The translations under genes and the position numbers were made by a program. Shown here in pieces: positions 9,814 through 17,659 of a DNA stretch of 64,000 nucleotides. The notes below the pieces were generated by a model, which saw only the letters and a list, made by a program, of their open reading frames with translations, did no database searches and had not been told where the DNA came from. The stretch is from Tabrizicola fusiformis (lineage in GTDB: Bacteria > Pseudomonadota > Alphaproteobacteria > Rhodobacterales > Rhodobacteraceae), in assembly GCF_013328815.1 (NCBI RefSeq), contig NZ_JABUHN010000005.1, positions 124,001-188,000 on the forward strand, in the 5' to 3' direction. The first letter of the stretch is position 1; every line of letters starts with the position of its first letter.

Positions 9814-9899
9814 AAAGCCCCGCTGTGAAACTGGCCATCGGGCTGCTCCTGGCCGGGGCGATCCTTGGTGGGGATCTGATTGCCCTGATGGGGCATTAA
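9810..9899 (+). CDS. 29-residue membrane peptide, unknown
   Basis: The ATG at 9810 overlaps the preceding stop (ATGA), which suggests translational coupling. The peptide MKSPAVKLAIGLLLAGAILG continues for nine more residues and ends GH; it is essentially one short hydrophobic helix with a basic N-terminus. It is too short for automated callers. It could be a small inner-membrane protein partnering the 62-residue protein; no function can be assigned. Confidence 0.45.
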   Translation: MKSPAVKLAIGLLLAGAILGGDLIALMGH

Positions 9900-9932
9900 A
9901 GCGGCGGGACGCGCGCTCAGGGCCATCAAATT

Positions 9933-10985
9933 TCAGGCCAGCCAGCGCGCCCCGATCCGCGCCACGGTCACCGACAGGATGATCCGGGCGACGTGATGCA
10001 AGGTGACGAAGATCACGCTCATCTTCAGGCTGAGGGCGATCAGCCCCATTTCGGCCAGCCCGCCCGGCGCGAAGGCCAGAAAGACCGCTGCCACCGGCTC
10101 TCCCACCGCCCAATGCAGGGCGGTGGCAAAGCCAAGGGCCAGACCCAGCGCCACCACGCCGTTGAGCGCGGCCAGACGCCCGGCGCGGATCAGCATGGCA
10201 TGGTCGATCCCGGCAAAGCGCGCGCCCAGACCGCAGCCCAAGACCACCTGCGTTGCCGCCACGAGCCAACCTGGCGTTCCCCCCTCGACAAACCCTAAGC
10301 CATGCAGCGCCGCCGAGGCCGCCAGCGGCCCCGTCATGATCCACGCCGGAAAGCGCAGCGCACGGCCGATGCCCACCCCGGCCAACCCGGCCGCAATCAG
10401 GATCACCGCCTCGCCCGGCGTCAGCGCCACCCGCGACAGCGTGGCACCCGAGGCAGAGCCGACAGCATGGCCGGTCAGCCCCCAGAACAGCATCGGGATG
10501 GCCACGATGGTGCCGATCAGCCGCAGGAAATGCAGCACGGTCAGCAGCCGCACATCTGCCCCCGCCTCTTCGCCCAACTGGATGCTTTCCAGCAAGCCGC
10601 CCGGCACCGAGCCGAAAAACGCCTCGGTCTTCGGCAGGCCGCCCCAGCGGAACAGGGCGTAACCCGCCAGATGCGCCAGCGGCACGAAAACGCAAAGTGC
10701 CGCCAGCGTCGGCCCCCAGCCCAGTGCCGCCTGCGCCACCTCGGGCGTGAAGGCGCCGCCGATCGACACACCGATCACCGGCACGAAAGAAAAACGCAGC
10801 CGGGGCGGCAGGGTCACCGGCTTGCCAAAGGGCCGCGCCCCCGACACCGCCAGCACTGCCGTCATCACCAGCGCGCCCAGCAGAAACCCCAGCGGCAGAT
10901 GCAGCGCCCACGCCACCGCCCCACCCGCCGCCGCAATGGCCAGCGTCAGCGCCAGCGCCAACGGATCAACACCCCGGATCAGCAT
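9933..10985 (-). CDS. AbrB-family membrane protein (COG3180)
   Basis: Integral membrane protein of the AbrB/ammonia-monooxygenase-like family (COG3180), 350 aa from the ATG at 10983-10985, with about ten hydrophobic segments. Family landmarks are two repeated halves with SVPGGLLESIQLGEEAG and LAFAPGGLAEMGLIAL; the PGGL-x-E motif is characteristic. It overlaps the preceding small membrane gene by 7 bases. The physiological role of this family is unsettled: it is sometimes annotated as a regulator, but the sequence shows a membrane protein and no DNA-binding domain. Confidence 0.8.
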   Translation of the reverse strand: MLIRGVDPLALALTLAIAAAGGAVAWALHLPLGFLLGALVMTAVLAVSGARPFGKPVTLPPRLRFSFVPVIGVSIGGAFTPEVAQAALGWGPTLAALCVFVPLAHLAGYALFRWGGLPKTEAFFGSVPGGLLESIQLGEEAGADVRLLTVLHFLRLIGTIVAIPMLFWGLTGHAVGSASGATLSRVALTPGEAVILIAAGLAGVGIGRALRFPAWIMTGPLAASAALHGLGFVEGGTPGWLVAATQVVLGCGLGARFAGIDHAMLIRAGRLAALNGVVALGLALGFATALHWAVGEPVAAVFLAFAPGGLAEMGLIALSLKMSVIFVTLHHVARIILSVTVARIGARWLA

Positions 10986-11323
10986 AGCGCCAGCCCGGCA
11001 AAGACCGCCGACACACCCAAAAGCAGCGGCACCGTGCCCGCAGCGTCCCCCGGGTCGGCCCATCCGGCCCATAGCGCCAGCCCCGCCCCCAAAGCGGCTA
11101 GACCCGCGGCAACCCGGCGCGGCCCCCGTCCGCCGCCACGCCAAAGCCGCCACACCACCCAGCCCATTGCCAACGCGCCCGCCAGTATCGCGGCGGAGCC
11201 GGGCAGCAGGCTTGCCACCGGCTGGTCATAGCCGCGTCCGAAGGCAAAAATCCCGACCGCCAGCCAAGCCAGCCCCAGCGCGCAAAGCGCCCCGGCCAGC
11301 AGCAGTATGGCACGCAGGATCAC
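10979..11323 (-). CDS. Small multi-pass membrane protein, unknown
   Basis: A 114-residue protein with about four predicted membrane segments ([69 protein letters not shown]). I favour the GTG at 11321-11323, which overlaps the slyX stop as GTGA; a TTG one codon upstream is the alternative. It lies between slyX and the AbrB-family gene in an overlapping operon, so the three are probably co-translated. No family recognised. Confidence 0.6.
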   Translation of the reverse strand: MILRAILLLAGALCALGLAWLAVGIFAFGRGYDQPVASLLPGSAAILAGALAMGWVVWRLWRGGGRGPRRVAAGLAALGAGLALWAGWADPGDAAGTVPLLLGVSAVFAGLALC

Positions 11324-11520
11324 CAATGCGGCGGCCTGACATTGGCAGCAGGGGCCTCACCCTCGCTCGCCTCGCGCTCGGCTTCGCGCTGCATCAGCAT
11401 GGCCACGCGGCGGGTCAGCAGGTCAATCTCGCGGCCCTGCCGGGCGACCATTTCTGACAGGTCGTCATTGGCGCGGATCAGGTGGCTGAGGCGTTCTTCA
11501 AGGGCGTCGATCCGGTCCAT
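11320..11520 (-). CDS. slyX: SlyX family protein
   Basis: A 66-residue cytoplasmic coiled-coil protein starting [14 protein letters not shown], the typical SlyX N-terminus, with a heptad-patterned helix to about residue 48 and the usual C-terminal RPPHW. The family is widespread but of unknown function. The start is the ATG at 11518-11520; the longer open frame upstream is not SlyX-like. It is divergent from hisS and first of a three-gene overlapping operon. Confidence 0.85.
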   Translation of the reverse strand: MDRIDALEERLSHLIRANDDLSEMVARQGREIDLLTRRVAMLMQREAEREASEGEAPAANVRPPHW

Positions 11521-11531
11521 CGCGGGCGGTC

Positions 11532-11563
11532 CTTTAGAAAGGGGGCCTGCCCCCGTCCTAAAG
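11532..11563. other. Hairpin in the slyX-hisS divergent region
   Basis: CTTTAG (11532-11537) pairs with CTAAAG (11558-11563), and inside this GGGGGC-CT-GCCCCC forms a second 6-bp stem, separated by a 3x3 internal loop. The structure is symmetric enough to form on either strand. On the minus strand it would lie in the slyX leader. No poly-U follows. Confidence 0.4.
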
Positions 11564-11597
11564 CCAAGCGGCGGCGAACGGAAGGCCCCCCGCCCGC

Positions 11598-11626
11598 TTG
11601 CCGCCCGTGCCCCCATCCGCTAAGGC
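11598..11626 (+). promoter_or_regulatory. Candidate hisS promoter
   Basis: TTGCCG (11598-11603), 17 bases, TAAGGC (11621-11626); predicted transcript start about 25 bases before the hisS ATG. The -35 is good, the -10 weaker (TA only). Confidence 0.35.
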
Positions 11627-11655
11627 AGGCACGAATGCTCAAAGGGGTGCCGCCG

Positions 11656-13128
11656 ATGTCCGAAGGCAAGATCCGCCGTCCGAAAGCCGAAACCCCCAAA
11701 GGGTTCCGCGATTACTTTGGCGCCGAAGTGACCGAGCGCAAGGCGATGCTGGACAAGATCGCCGAGGTTTATCACCGCTACGGCTTTGACCCCTTGGAAA
11801 CCAGCGCCGTGGAAACGGTTGAGGCGCTGGGCAAGTTCCTGCCCGACGTGGACCGCCCGAACGAAGGCGTCTTTGCCTGGCAGGATGAGGACAAGGACTG
11901 GCTCGCACTGCGCTATGACCTGACCGCACCCTTGGCCCGGGTGGCGGCGCAGTATCGCAACGATCTGCCCACGCCCTACCGGCGCTATGCCATGGGTCCG
12001 GTCTGGCGCAACGAAAAGCCCGGCCCGGGCCGCTTCCGCCAGTTCTATCAATGCGATGCCGACACCGTGGGGTCGGGGTCCGTTGCGGCGGATGCCGAGA
12101 TTTGCGCCATGCTGTCGGATGCCTTGGAAACCGTCGGCATCCCGCGCGGCGACTATGTGGTGAAGGTGAACAACCGCAAGGTGCTGAACGGGGTGATGGA
12201 GGTCGCGGGCCTGTCGGGTGACGACAAGGAAGCCGAACGCGGCATCGTCCTGCGCGCCATCGACAAGATTGACCGTCTGGGCGAGGACGGCGTGCGCGCC
12301 CTGCTGGGCGCGGGCCGCAAGGACGAAAGCGGCGACTTCACCAAGGGCGCGGGGCTGTCGGATGCGCAGGCCGAGGTGGTGATGGGCTTCACCAGTGCCA
12401 AGCGTGACACAGGCGCCGAAACGATTGCGCGGCTGCGCGAACTGGTCGGGGCCTCTGTCATTGGCGCCGAAGGGGTGGATGAGTTGGAATCCATCGCCGC
12501 GCTGCTGGATGCGCAAGGCTATGGCGCGGACCGGATCGTTCTGGACCCCGGCGTGGTCCGGGGCCTTGGCTATTACACCGGCCCGGTCTACGAAGCCGAA
12601 CTGACCTTTGAAATCCTTGACGAAAAGGGCCGTAAACGGTCGTTCGGCTCGGTCGCCGGCGGGGGGCGCTATGACGGGCTGGTAAAACGCTTCACCGGGC
12701 AGGATGTGCCGGCGACGGGCGTTTCCATCGGGGTGGACCGGCTTTTGGCCGCCTTGCGGGCCAAGGGCCGCAGCACGGGCGACACGGCGGGGCCGGTGGT
12801 GGTGACCGTGATGGACCGCGACCGGATGGCGGATTACATGGCCATGGTGGGCGAGTTGCGCAGCGCGGGCATCCGGGCCGAGGTTTATCTGGGCAACCCC
12901 AAGAACTTCGGCAACCAATTGAAATATGCCGACAAACGCCAGTCGCCGATTGCCGTGATTCAGGGCGGGAACGAGGCGGCCGCCGGAACCGTGATCCTCA
13001 AAGACCTGATCCTTGGCGCGCAGATCGCGCAGAATGCCACGCTGGAGGAATGGAAAGACCGCCCGGCGCAGGTCGAGGTGCCGCGCGAGGGTCTCGTCGC
13101 CGCCGTGCGCAAGATGCTGGCGCCATGA
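11656..13128 (+). CDS. hisS: Histidyl-tRNA synthetase
   Basis: Class II aminoacyl-tRNA synthetase charging tRNA-His, 490 aa, normal for the alphaproteobacterial form. Motifs: [13 protein letters not shown] at the N-terminus, [17 protein letters not shown] (about 90), motif 2 around [20 protein letters not shown] (about 113-132), the histidine-A signature [13 protein letters not shown] (about 303) and the C-terminal anticodon-binding domain. The ATG at 11656 ([10 protein letters not shown]) is preceded by AAAGGGGT; an upstream ATG at 11635 is less likely. It is coupled to hisZ by an ATGA overlap. Confidence 0.95.
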   Translation: MSEGKIRRPKAETPKGFRDYFGAEVTERKAMLDKIAEVYHRYGFDPLETSAVETVEALGKFLPDVDRPNEGVFAWQDEDKDWLALRYDLTAPLARVAAQYRNDLPTPYRRYAMGPVWRNEKPGPGRFRQFYQCDADTVGSGSVAADAEICAMLSDALETVGIPRGDYVVKVNNRKVLNGVMEVAGLSGDDKEAERGIVLRAIDKIDRLGEDGVRALLGAGRKDESGDFTKGAGLSDAQAEVVMGFTSAKRDTGAETIARLRELVGASVIGAEGVDELESIAALLDAQGYGADRIVLDPGVVRGLGYYTGPVYEAELTFEILDEKGRKRSFGSVAGGGRYDGLVKRFTGQDVPATGVSIGVDRLLAALRAKGRSTGDTAGPVVVTVMDRDRMADYMAMVGELRSAGIRAEVYLGNPKNFGNQLKYADKRQSPIAVIQGGNEAAAGTVILKDLILGAQIAQNATLEEWKDRPAQVEVPREGLVAAVRKMLAP

Positions 13129-14225
13129 TCGCCAAACCCGCCATCCGCGCCGAGGCCGAGCGGCTGTTCGCAGCCTTCAAGGCGGCGGGCGCGCTGCCGG
13201 TGGATGCCGATATCCTGCAACCGGCGGGCACCCTTCTGGACCTTTACGGCGAGGATATCCGCGCCCGCGCCTATGTGACGGCTGACCCGCTGGTGGGCGA
13301 GATGATGCTGCGTCCCGATTTCACCGTGCCGGTGGTGCAGGCGCATATGGCCAGCCTTGCCGAGGAACCGGCGCGCTATTGCTATATGGGCGAGGTGTTC
13401 CGCAAACAGGAACACCTTGACGCCCGGGCCCGCGAATACCTTCAGGTCGGGTTCGAGATTTTCGACGGTGCCGCGCCGCCGCAGGCGGATGCCGAAGTTT
13501 TCGCGCTGTTTTCCGATCTGTTGCAAGGGCTTGGCCTGCGGGCGGTGACCGGCGACATCGGCATTCTGATGGCCGCCGTGCGCGGGCTTGACACCACGCC
13601 GCGCCGCAAGGCCGCCCTCTTGCGCCACATCTGGCGCCCGGCGCGGTTCCGCGCGCTGCTGGACCGCTTTGCAGGTCGCGCCCCGGTGCCGCCTGCGCGG
13701 GCGCAACTGCTGGAGACGCTGGCCGGGGGGGCGCCGCAGGCGCTGATCGCCGCCGCCGGGCCGCTGATCGGGCTGCGCAGCGAAGAGGATATCGCCGCCC
13801 GCGCCGCCGCTTTGCTGGAGGACGCTGCGGCAAAGCCCATCGCGGCGCCGGAAGCCGCGATGCTTTATGACCTTCTGGGCTTGCAGGCCCCGGCGCGGGC
13901 CGCGCTGGACCATCTGCGCGGCATCACGCCGCTTCTGCCCGCCATCGCCCCGGCGGTGGACCGCTTTGCCGCGCGGCTGGACGCGCTGGCCGCCCACGGG
14001 ATTGACCCGGTGACGCTGCCCTTCGAGGCGAGCCTTGGACGCACCTCGATGGAATATTACGACGGCTTCACCTTTGCCTTCCTGACCGACGGCAACCGGC
14101 CCGCCGTTGCTTCGGGCGGGCGCTATGATGCGCTGACGGCGGTCCTGGGGCAGGGGCGGCAGATTCCGGCGATGGGCGGCGTGATCCGGCCCGCGATGGT
14201 GGCGGCTTTGCGGGGGGCGGTCTGA
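13125..14225 (+). CDS. hisZ: ATP phosphoribosyltransferase regulatory subunit HisZ
   Basis: HisRS-like paralogue without aminoacylation activity that activates the short HisG and confers histidine feedback control. It has 366 aa from the ATG overlapping the hisS stop. HisRS-fold landmarks remain: [12 protein letters not shown] (about 64), [11 protein letters not shown] (about 86), and near the C-terminus [18 protein letters not shown]. Compared with hisS it lacks the anticodon-binding domain. Its stop overlaps the hisG start by one base, fitting the stoichiometric HisZ-HisG complex. Confidence 0.93.
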   Translation: MIAKPAIRAEAERLFAAFKAAGALPVDADILQPAGTLLDLYGEDIRARAYVTADPLVGEMMLRPDFTVPVVQAHMASLAEEPARYCYMGEVFRKQEHLDARAREYLQVGFEIFDGAAPPQADAEVFALFSDLLQGLGLRAVTGDIGILMAAVRGLDTTPRRKAALLRHIWRPARFRALLDRFAGRAPVPPARAQLLETLAGGAPQALIAAAGPLIGLRSEEDIAARAAALLEDAAAKPIAAPEAAMLYDLLGLQAPARAALDHLRGITPLLPAIAPAVDRFAARLDALAAHGIDPVTLPFEASLGRTSMEYYDGFTFAFLTDGNRPAVASGGRYDALTAVLGQGRQIPAMGGVIRPAMVAALRGAV

Positions 14226-14932
14226 TGCTCAAGATCGGGGTGCCCTCGAAAGGGCGGCTGATGGAGAAGACCTTCGACTGGTTCGGCGCGCGTGGCGTAA
14301 CCATGCGCCAGACCGGCAACGAACGCGAATATTCCGGCGCGGTCGAAGGCGTGGCAGGGGTGGAACTGGTCCTGCTCTCGGCCGGAGAAATCCCGCGTGA
14401 GTTGTCGGCGGGGCGCATCCACCTTGGCGTCACCGGCAGCGACCTTGTGCGCGACAAGCTGGCCGACTGGGCCGCACAGGTGGCCGAAGTGGCGCCGCTG
14501 GGCTTTGGCCATGCCGATCTGATCCTTGCGGTGCCCGCCTGCTGGATCGACGTGGATACGTTGGACGATCTGGACGCGGCGGCGGCGGCCTTTCGCGCGG
14601 CGCATGGCTTTCGGCTGCGCATCGCCACCAAATATCACCGCCTTGTGCGCGAATTCCTGACGGCGCAGGGCGTGGCGGATTATCAGTTGGTGGACAGTCA
14701 GGGCGCCACCGAAGGCACGGTCAAGAACCTGACCGCCGAGGCGATTGCCGACATCACCTCGACCGGCGAAACGCTGCGGGCCAACCACCTGAAAATCCTG
14801 TCGGACGGGCTGATCCACCAAAGTCAGGCCACGCTCTATGCGGCGCGGGGGGCGGATTGGGCGCAGGCGGCTGCGCCCTTGGCGGCGCTGGCGGCGCGGC
14901 TGGGCGTTGCGGTGCCGCAGGGCATCGGCTGA
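14225..14932 (+). CDS. hisG: ATP phosphoribosyltransferase, short form
   Basis: First step of histidine synthesis (ATP + PRPP to phosphoribosyl-ATP). At 235 aa it is the short HisG form, lacking the C-terminal regulatory domain, which explains the adjacent hisZ. Visible motifs are KIGVPSKGRLMEKT at the N-terminus and the PRPP-loop region DSQGATEGTVKNLTAE (about 158-173). It begins TGATG with hisZ. Other his genes are not in the window; pairing with hisS is a known alphaproteobacterial arrangement. It ends 11 bases before a double palindrome. Confidence 0.94.
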   Translation: MLKIGVPSKGRLMEKTFDWFGARGVTMRQTGNEREYSGAVEGVAGVELVLLSAGEIPRELSAGRIHLGVTGSDLVRDKLADWAAQVAEVAPLGFGHADLILAVPACWIDVDTLDDLDAAAAAFRAAHGFRLRIATKYHRLVREFLTAQGVADYQLVDSQGATEGTVKNLTAEAIADITSTGETLRANHLKILSDGLIHQSQATLYAARGADWAQAAAPLAALAARLGVAVPQGIG

Positions 14933-14943
14933 TCGCGGGGCGC

Positions 14944-14987
14944 CAAGTTCCTTCCAAGGAACTTGCAAATTTCTTCGAAGAAATTTG
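14944..14987. terminator. Double palindrome between convergent hisG and EamA genes
   Basis: Two abutting inverted repeats: CAAGTTCCTT-CC-AAGGAACTTG (14944-14965) and a perfect 22-bp palindrome of arms CAAATTTCTTC/GAAGAAATTTG (14966-14987). It lies exactly between the two convergent stop codons and probably ends transcription from both sides. The TTCTTCGAAGAA core resembles the palindrome at 1682-1709, so it is probably a dispersed repeat family. Confidence 0.65.
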
Positions 14988-14988
14988 G

Positions 14989-15858
14989 TCAGCGCCGGCT
15001 GGCCAGCGCCACGCCCAGACCCGCCAGCGCCATCCCGCCCCATGCCAGCGGTGGCATCGCCTCGCCCAGAAGCGGCCATGCGAAGAGGGCCGAAAGTGCC
15101 GGAACCAGATAGAACAGCGCCGAGACCCGGGCCACCTCGCCCATGCGGATCATGGCGAAGAGCAGGCTCATCGCCAGCAGCGAATTGGCGGCGACCAGAT
15201 AGACCAGCACCCAGATCAGCTCGCCATCCCAGTTGACCGACGTCACATCCTCGGTGATGAGCGCCAGCGGGATCGTGAAAACCGCCCCCACCGCATATTG
15301 GATCAGGTTGGCGGCAACGGGATGGTGGCTCACCCCATGGCGTTTTTCCCATAAAGTGCCGCCGGAGATGCCGAAGAGCGCGCCAAAGGCCAGCGCCACG
15401 CCCAGCCCGCTTTCCGCCGCCACCGCCGAGCGCCCGAAGATCACCAGTGCCGCCCCGGCAAGGCCGAGGGCAAGTCCGGCCCAGACCCGCGGCCCGACCT
15501 CTTCGCCGACAAAGCGCGGTGCGGCCAGTGCCACGAGGATCGGTTGCAGGCAGACGATGATCGCCACGCCCCCCGCCGAAACCCCCAGTTTGAACGCCTG
15601 ATAGCAGAGCGCGAAATAGACCACCTGCACCAGAAACCCCACCAGCGCGACATGGCCCCAGGCCCGAAGGCCCTGCGGCATCGGCACCCGCAAGATCAGC
15701 GCCAGAGGCAGCAACACCAGCACCAGAATGCCATAGCGCAGCGCCAGAAGCGTCATCGGCGGGGCATGGTCCAGCCCCAGCTTTGCCACGCCGAACCCGG
15801 CAGACCACAGGACCAGAAAGACGACGGGGGCAGCGCGCAGCCAGAACGGAGGTGTCAT
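14989..15858 (-). CDS. EamA/DMT-family transporter
   Basis: Inner-membrane drug/metabolite transporter, 289 aa, with ten hydrophobic segments arranged as two EamA repeats (about 10-140 and 150-285); GLGVALAFGALFGISGG opens the second half. The ATG at 15856-15858 is preceded by AAGGA. The substrate cannot be told from sequence; family members export amino acids, metabolites or drugs. It stands alone. Confidence 0.85.
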   Translation of the reverse strand: MTPPFWLRAAPVVFLVLWSAGFGVAKLGLDHAPPMTLLALRYGILVLVLLPLALILRVPMPQGLRAWGHVALVGFLVQVVYFALCYQAFKLGVSAGGVAIIVCLQPILVALAAPRFVGEEVGPRVWAGLALGLAGAALVIFGRSAVAAESGLGVALAFGALFGISGGTLWEKRHGVSHHPVAANLIQYAVGAVFTIPLALITEDVTSVNWDGELIWVLVYLVAANSLLAMSLLFAMIRMGEVARVSALFYLVPALSALFAWPLLGEAMPPLAWGGMALAGLGVALASRR

Positions 15859-15932
15859 GCCGTCCTTGTCGCGCGCGAAGGCCGCCGGTGACCGCCCGGG
15901 CGCGACGCCCGGAGTCGCAATCAGCGTCGCAA

Positions 15933-16358
15933 TCAGCGCAGGCCGATCTCGGCCAGCGCCTGCGCCAGCGCGGGCGGAAGGGCATCATCCAGCGCCCGGC
16001 CCTTCGGCAAGTCCCGCGGGCTTTCCTCGGGCGCCAGATAGCGCCAGCCCTGAAACGGGCGGCGCGGGGCGGCTTCGGTGCGGATCACTTCGGCATCCAT
16101 CACCAGCGCACAGCGCGCAATGCCGTCGCTGCCGCGCCGCTCTTCCAGCGCCAGAATGCGCTGGCGGCACAGGATCGCGCCCTTCACAACCCAGTAAAGC
16201 GAACCGCCGTCCAGCACCTCATCGGCGCGCTTGGGCCACATGCGGGTGACATGTTCTGCGGTGCCGGGCGCCCAGCGGTCGCGGTTCTGCGACTGCCAGT
16301 CCAGCAGATCCTCGACGCTTTCGGCACCGACGCACAGCTTGATGATGTTCAGCGCCAC
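15933..16358 (-). CDS. DUF1489 family protein
   Basis: A 141-residue cytoplasmic protein of the DUF1489 family, found mainly in alphaproteobacteria; function unknown. Diagnostic N-terminus LNIIKLCVGAESVEDLLDWQ and central WPKRADEVLDGGSLYWVVKG. The start is a GTG with GGGGGAA upstream. There are no membrane segments. It lies between a transporter and a Hint protein without overlap. Confidence 0.85.
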   Translation of the reverse strand: MALNIIKLCVGAESVEDLLDWQSQNRDRWAPGTAEHVTRMWPKRADEVLDGGSLYWVVKGAILCRQRILALEERRGSDGIARCALVMDAEVIRTEAAPRRPFQGWRYLAPEESPRDLPKGRALDDALPPALAQALAEIGLR

Positions 16359-16427
16359 CGGCTTCCCCCACAGGGCAAGGCCGCCCTGCGCCGGAAATTA
16401 ACCCTTGCAGCGGCGACGGCAAGCCCG

Positions 16428-17408
16428 TCAGGCCAGACTTTGTGCCAGAAGCCGCCCTTCGCGTGGCCGCAGCATGGGATAATCCGCCCGCATCCGCTTC
16501 ATCCGGCGATGCAGCTCGGGGAAGGCCTGCATCGCCTGCGTGACCGAGGAATGCTCTGGCGAACTGGGGGTGATGTCGCCCAGAAACAGGCTTTCGGCGG
16601 GCAGGCCATTGGCCAGAAGGATCACATGGCTGCGGCAGAGAACGTGGTAATATTGCACCCGGCGCAGGTGCCGTTCAAATGTCACGGTCATGCCCACCAT
16701 GGCCCGGGCCGGCACCAGCACGTCATGCGCGCCGAAAAGCGTTTCGGCCCAATGCGAGGCCATCAGAAGCCGGTGCTGCTGTGAGAGGAGCAGATCGCGG
16801 CTTGGCAGGCCCTTGCCGAAAGCATCCTTCACCACCCGCACCGGCAGCCATTTGCTGAACCCTGAAATCAGCCCGATGGGCAGGTCCGTCTTGCCACCGC
16901 CGACCCAGAGAATCTCATGCTCGATGCCTTTCCAGTCGATCACGGTATCGCCGGGCAGCAGGCTTTCGACCGGGCGTTCGCCGATCGGAGTGGCGATGCG
17001 GGTGCCGGCGTGAAAGCAGACCGGGTCGGCCACCCGATAGGCCGCCGGGGTCAGGTTCAGGACCAGCGCCGTCGCGGACGTGGTTTTGGGCGGACCTTCG
17101 GGGAAATGGAAATAGATCGTGCCGCCAGCGCGAAAGACGGCGGTCGGCACCGCAGCCCCGACCGGCGTCACGCCCCCGGTCAGCTTGCTGGCCGGCCGCA
17201 CCGTGCCGCTGCCGATATGGCTGATGGGCAGGCAGCGAAAGCTGCTGCTTGCGATGTCATCCGAACCGAACAGCCCGTCGCTGTCGTTCAGAATGCCGCT
17301 GACCGGCGCGCCGAACAGGTCGCAAGGCAGGCTGAGATGCCGCGTCAGCAATTCTGCGGCCGACAGCGTGCCAAGGTAAGGTGTGGCCGCGATTGTCGAT
17401 TCTGCCAT
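16428..17408 (-). CDS. Hint-domain protein
   Basis: A 326-residue protein with a Hedgehog/intein-type (Hint) domain in the C-terminal two thirds: the nucleophile region PVCFHAGTRIATPIGERPVE (about 131-150), LLPGDTVIDWKG, the conserved LLLSQQHRLLM (about 206-216) and the closing HVILLANGLPAESLFLG (about 266-282). The N-terminal roughly 130 residues show no recognised domain. In Rhodobacteraceae such proteins are common and usually uncharacterised; the fold can cleave the peptide bond before its cysteine. The ATG follows GGAG at 7 bases. A distant paralogue lies at 48803. Confidence 0.8.
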   Translation of the reverse strand: MAESTIAATPYLGTLSAAELLTRHLSLPCDLFGAPVSGILNDSDGLFGSDDIASSSFRCLPISHIGSGTVRPASKLTGGVTPVGAAVPTAVFRAGGTIYFHFPEGPPKTTSATALVLNLTPAAYRVADPVCFHAGTRIATPIGERPVESLLPGDTVIDWKGIEHEILWVGGGKTDLPIGLISGFSKWLPVRVVKDAFGKGLPSRDLLLSQQHRLLMASHWAETLFGAHDVLVPARAMVGMTVTFERHLRRVQYYHVLCRSHVILLANGLPAESLFLGDITPSSPEHSSVTQAMQAFPELHRRMKRMRADYPMLRPREGRLLAQSLA

Positions 17409-17557
17409 TGTGTCACTCCGGCCTTTGGGGTCTGGGATCGTTCACGCAGGGCGAAACACCCAGAGGTTGTTTTTCAAATGCGGCGAAAGCGTGCAATTTG
17501 AGTGAAACTTTCCGGGCGCCCGGTTTGGCGCAGTTTGCGGCCTACTACAGCCAGACC

Positions 17558-17590
17558 TTGCCGCCCGGGCCGTGCGGACATATTGTGTTC
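17558..17590 (+). promoter_or_regulatory. nrdJ promoter with a possible NrdR half-site
   Basis: TTGCCG (17558-17563), 17-base spacer and TATTGT (17581-17586) make a plausible promoter, giving a leader of about 67 bases. The -10 lies in ACATATTGTGTT; read on the other strand this is AACACAATATGT, whose ACACAATAT half matches the NrdR box, while the other half does not. The rest of 17409-17659 shows no cobalamin-riboswitch box that I can find. Confidence 0.4.
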
Positions 17591-17659
17591 GCCTGCCCGC
17601 ACCGAAGACAGCGACTTTGTGGCGATTTCGCGCGGGCCTTTGCAATGACAGGACGCGCC

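Noticed and set aside
17409-17659. Cobalamin riboswitch upstream of nrdJ
   Set aside because: Expected for a B12 enzyme only in some lineages; I found no B12-box-like sequence or multi-stem fold, while a simple promoter explains the region.
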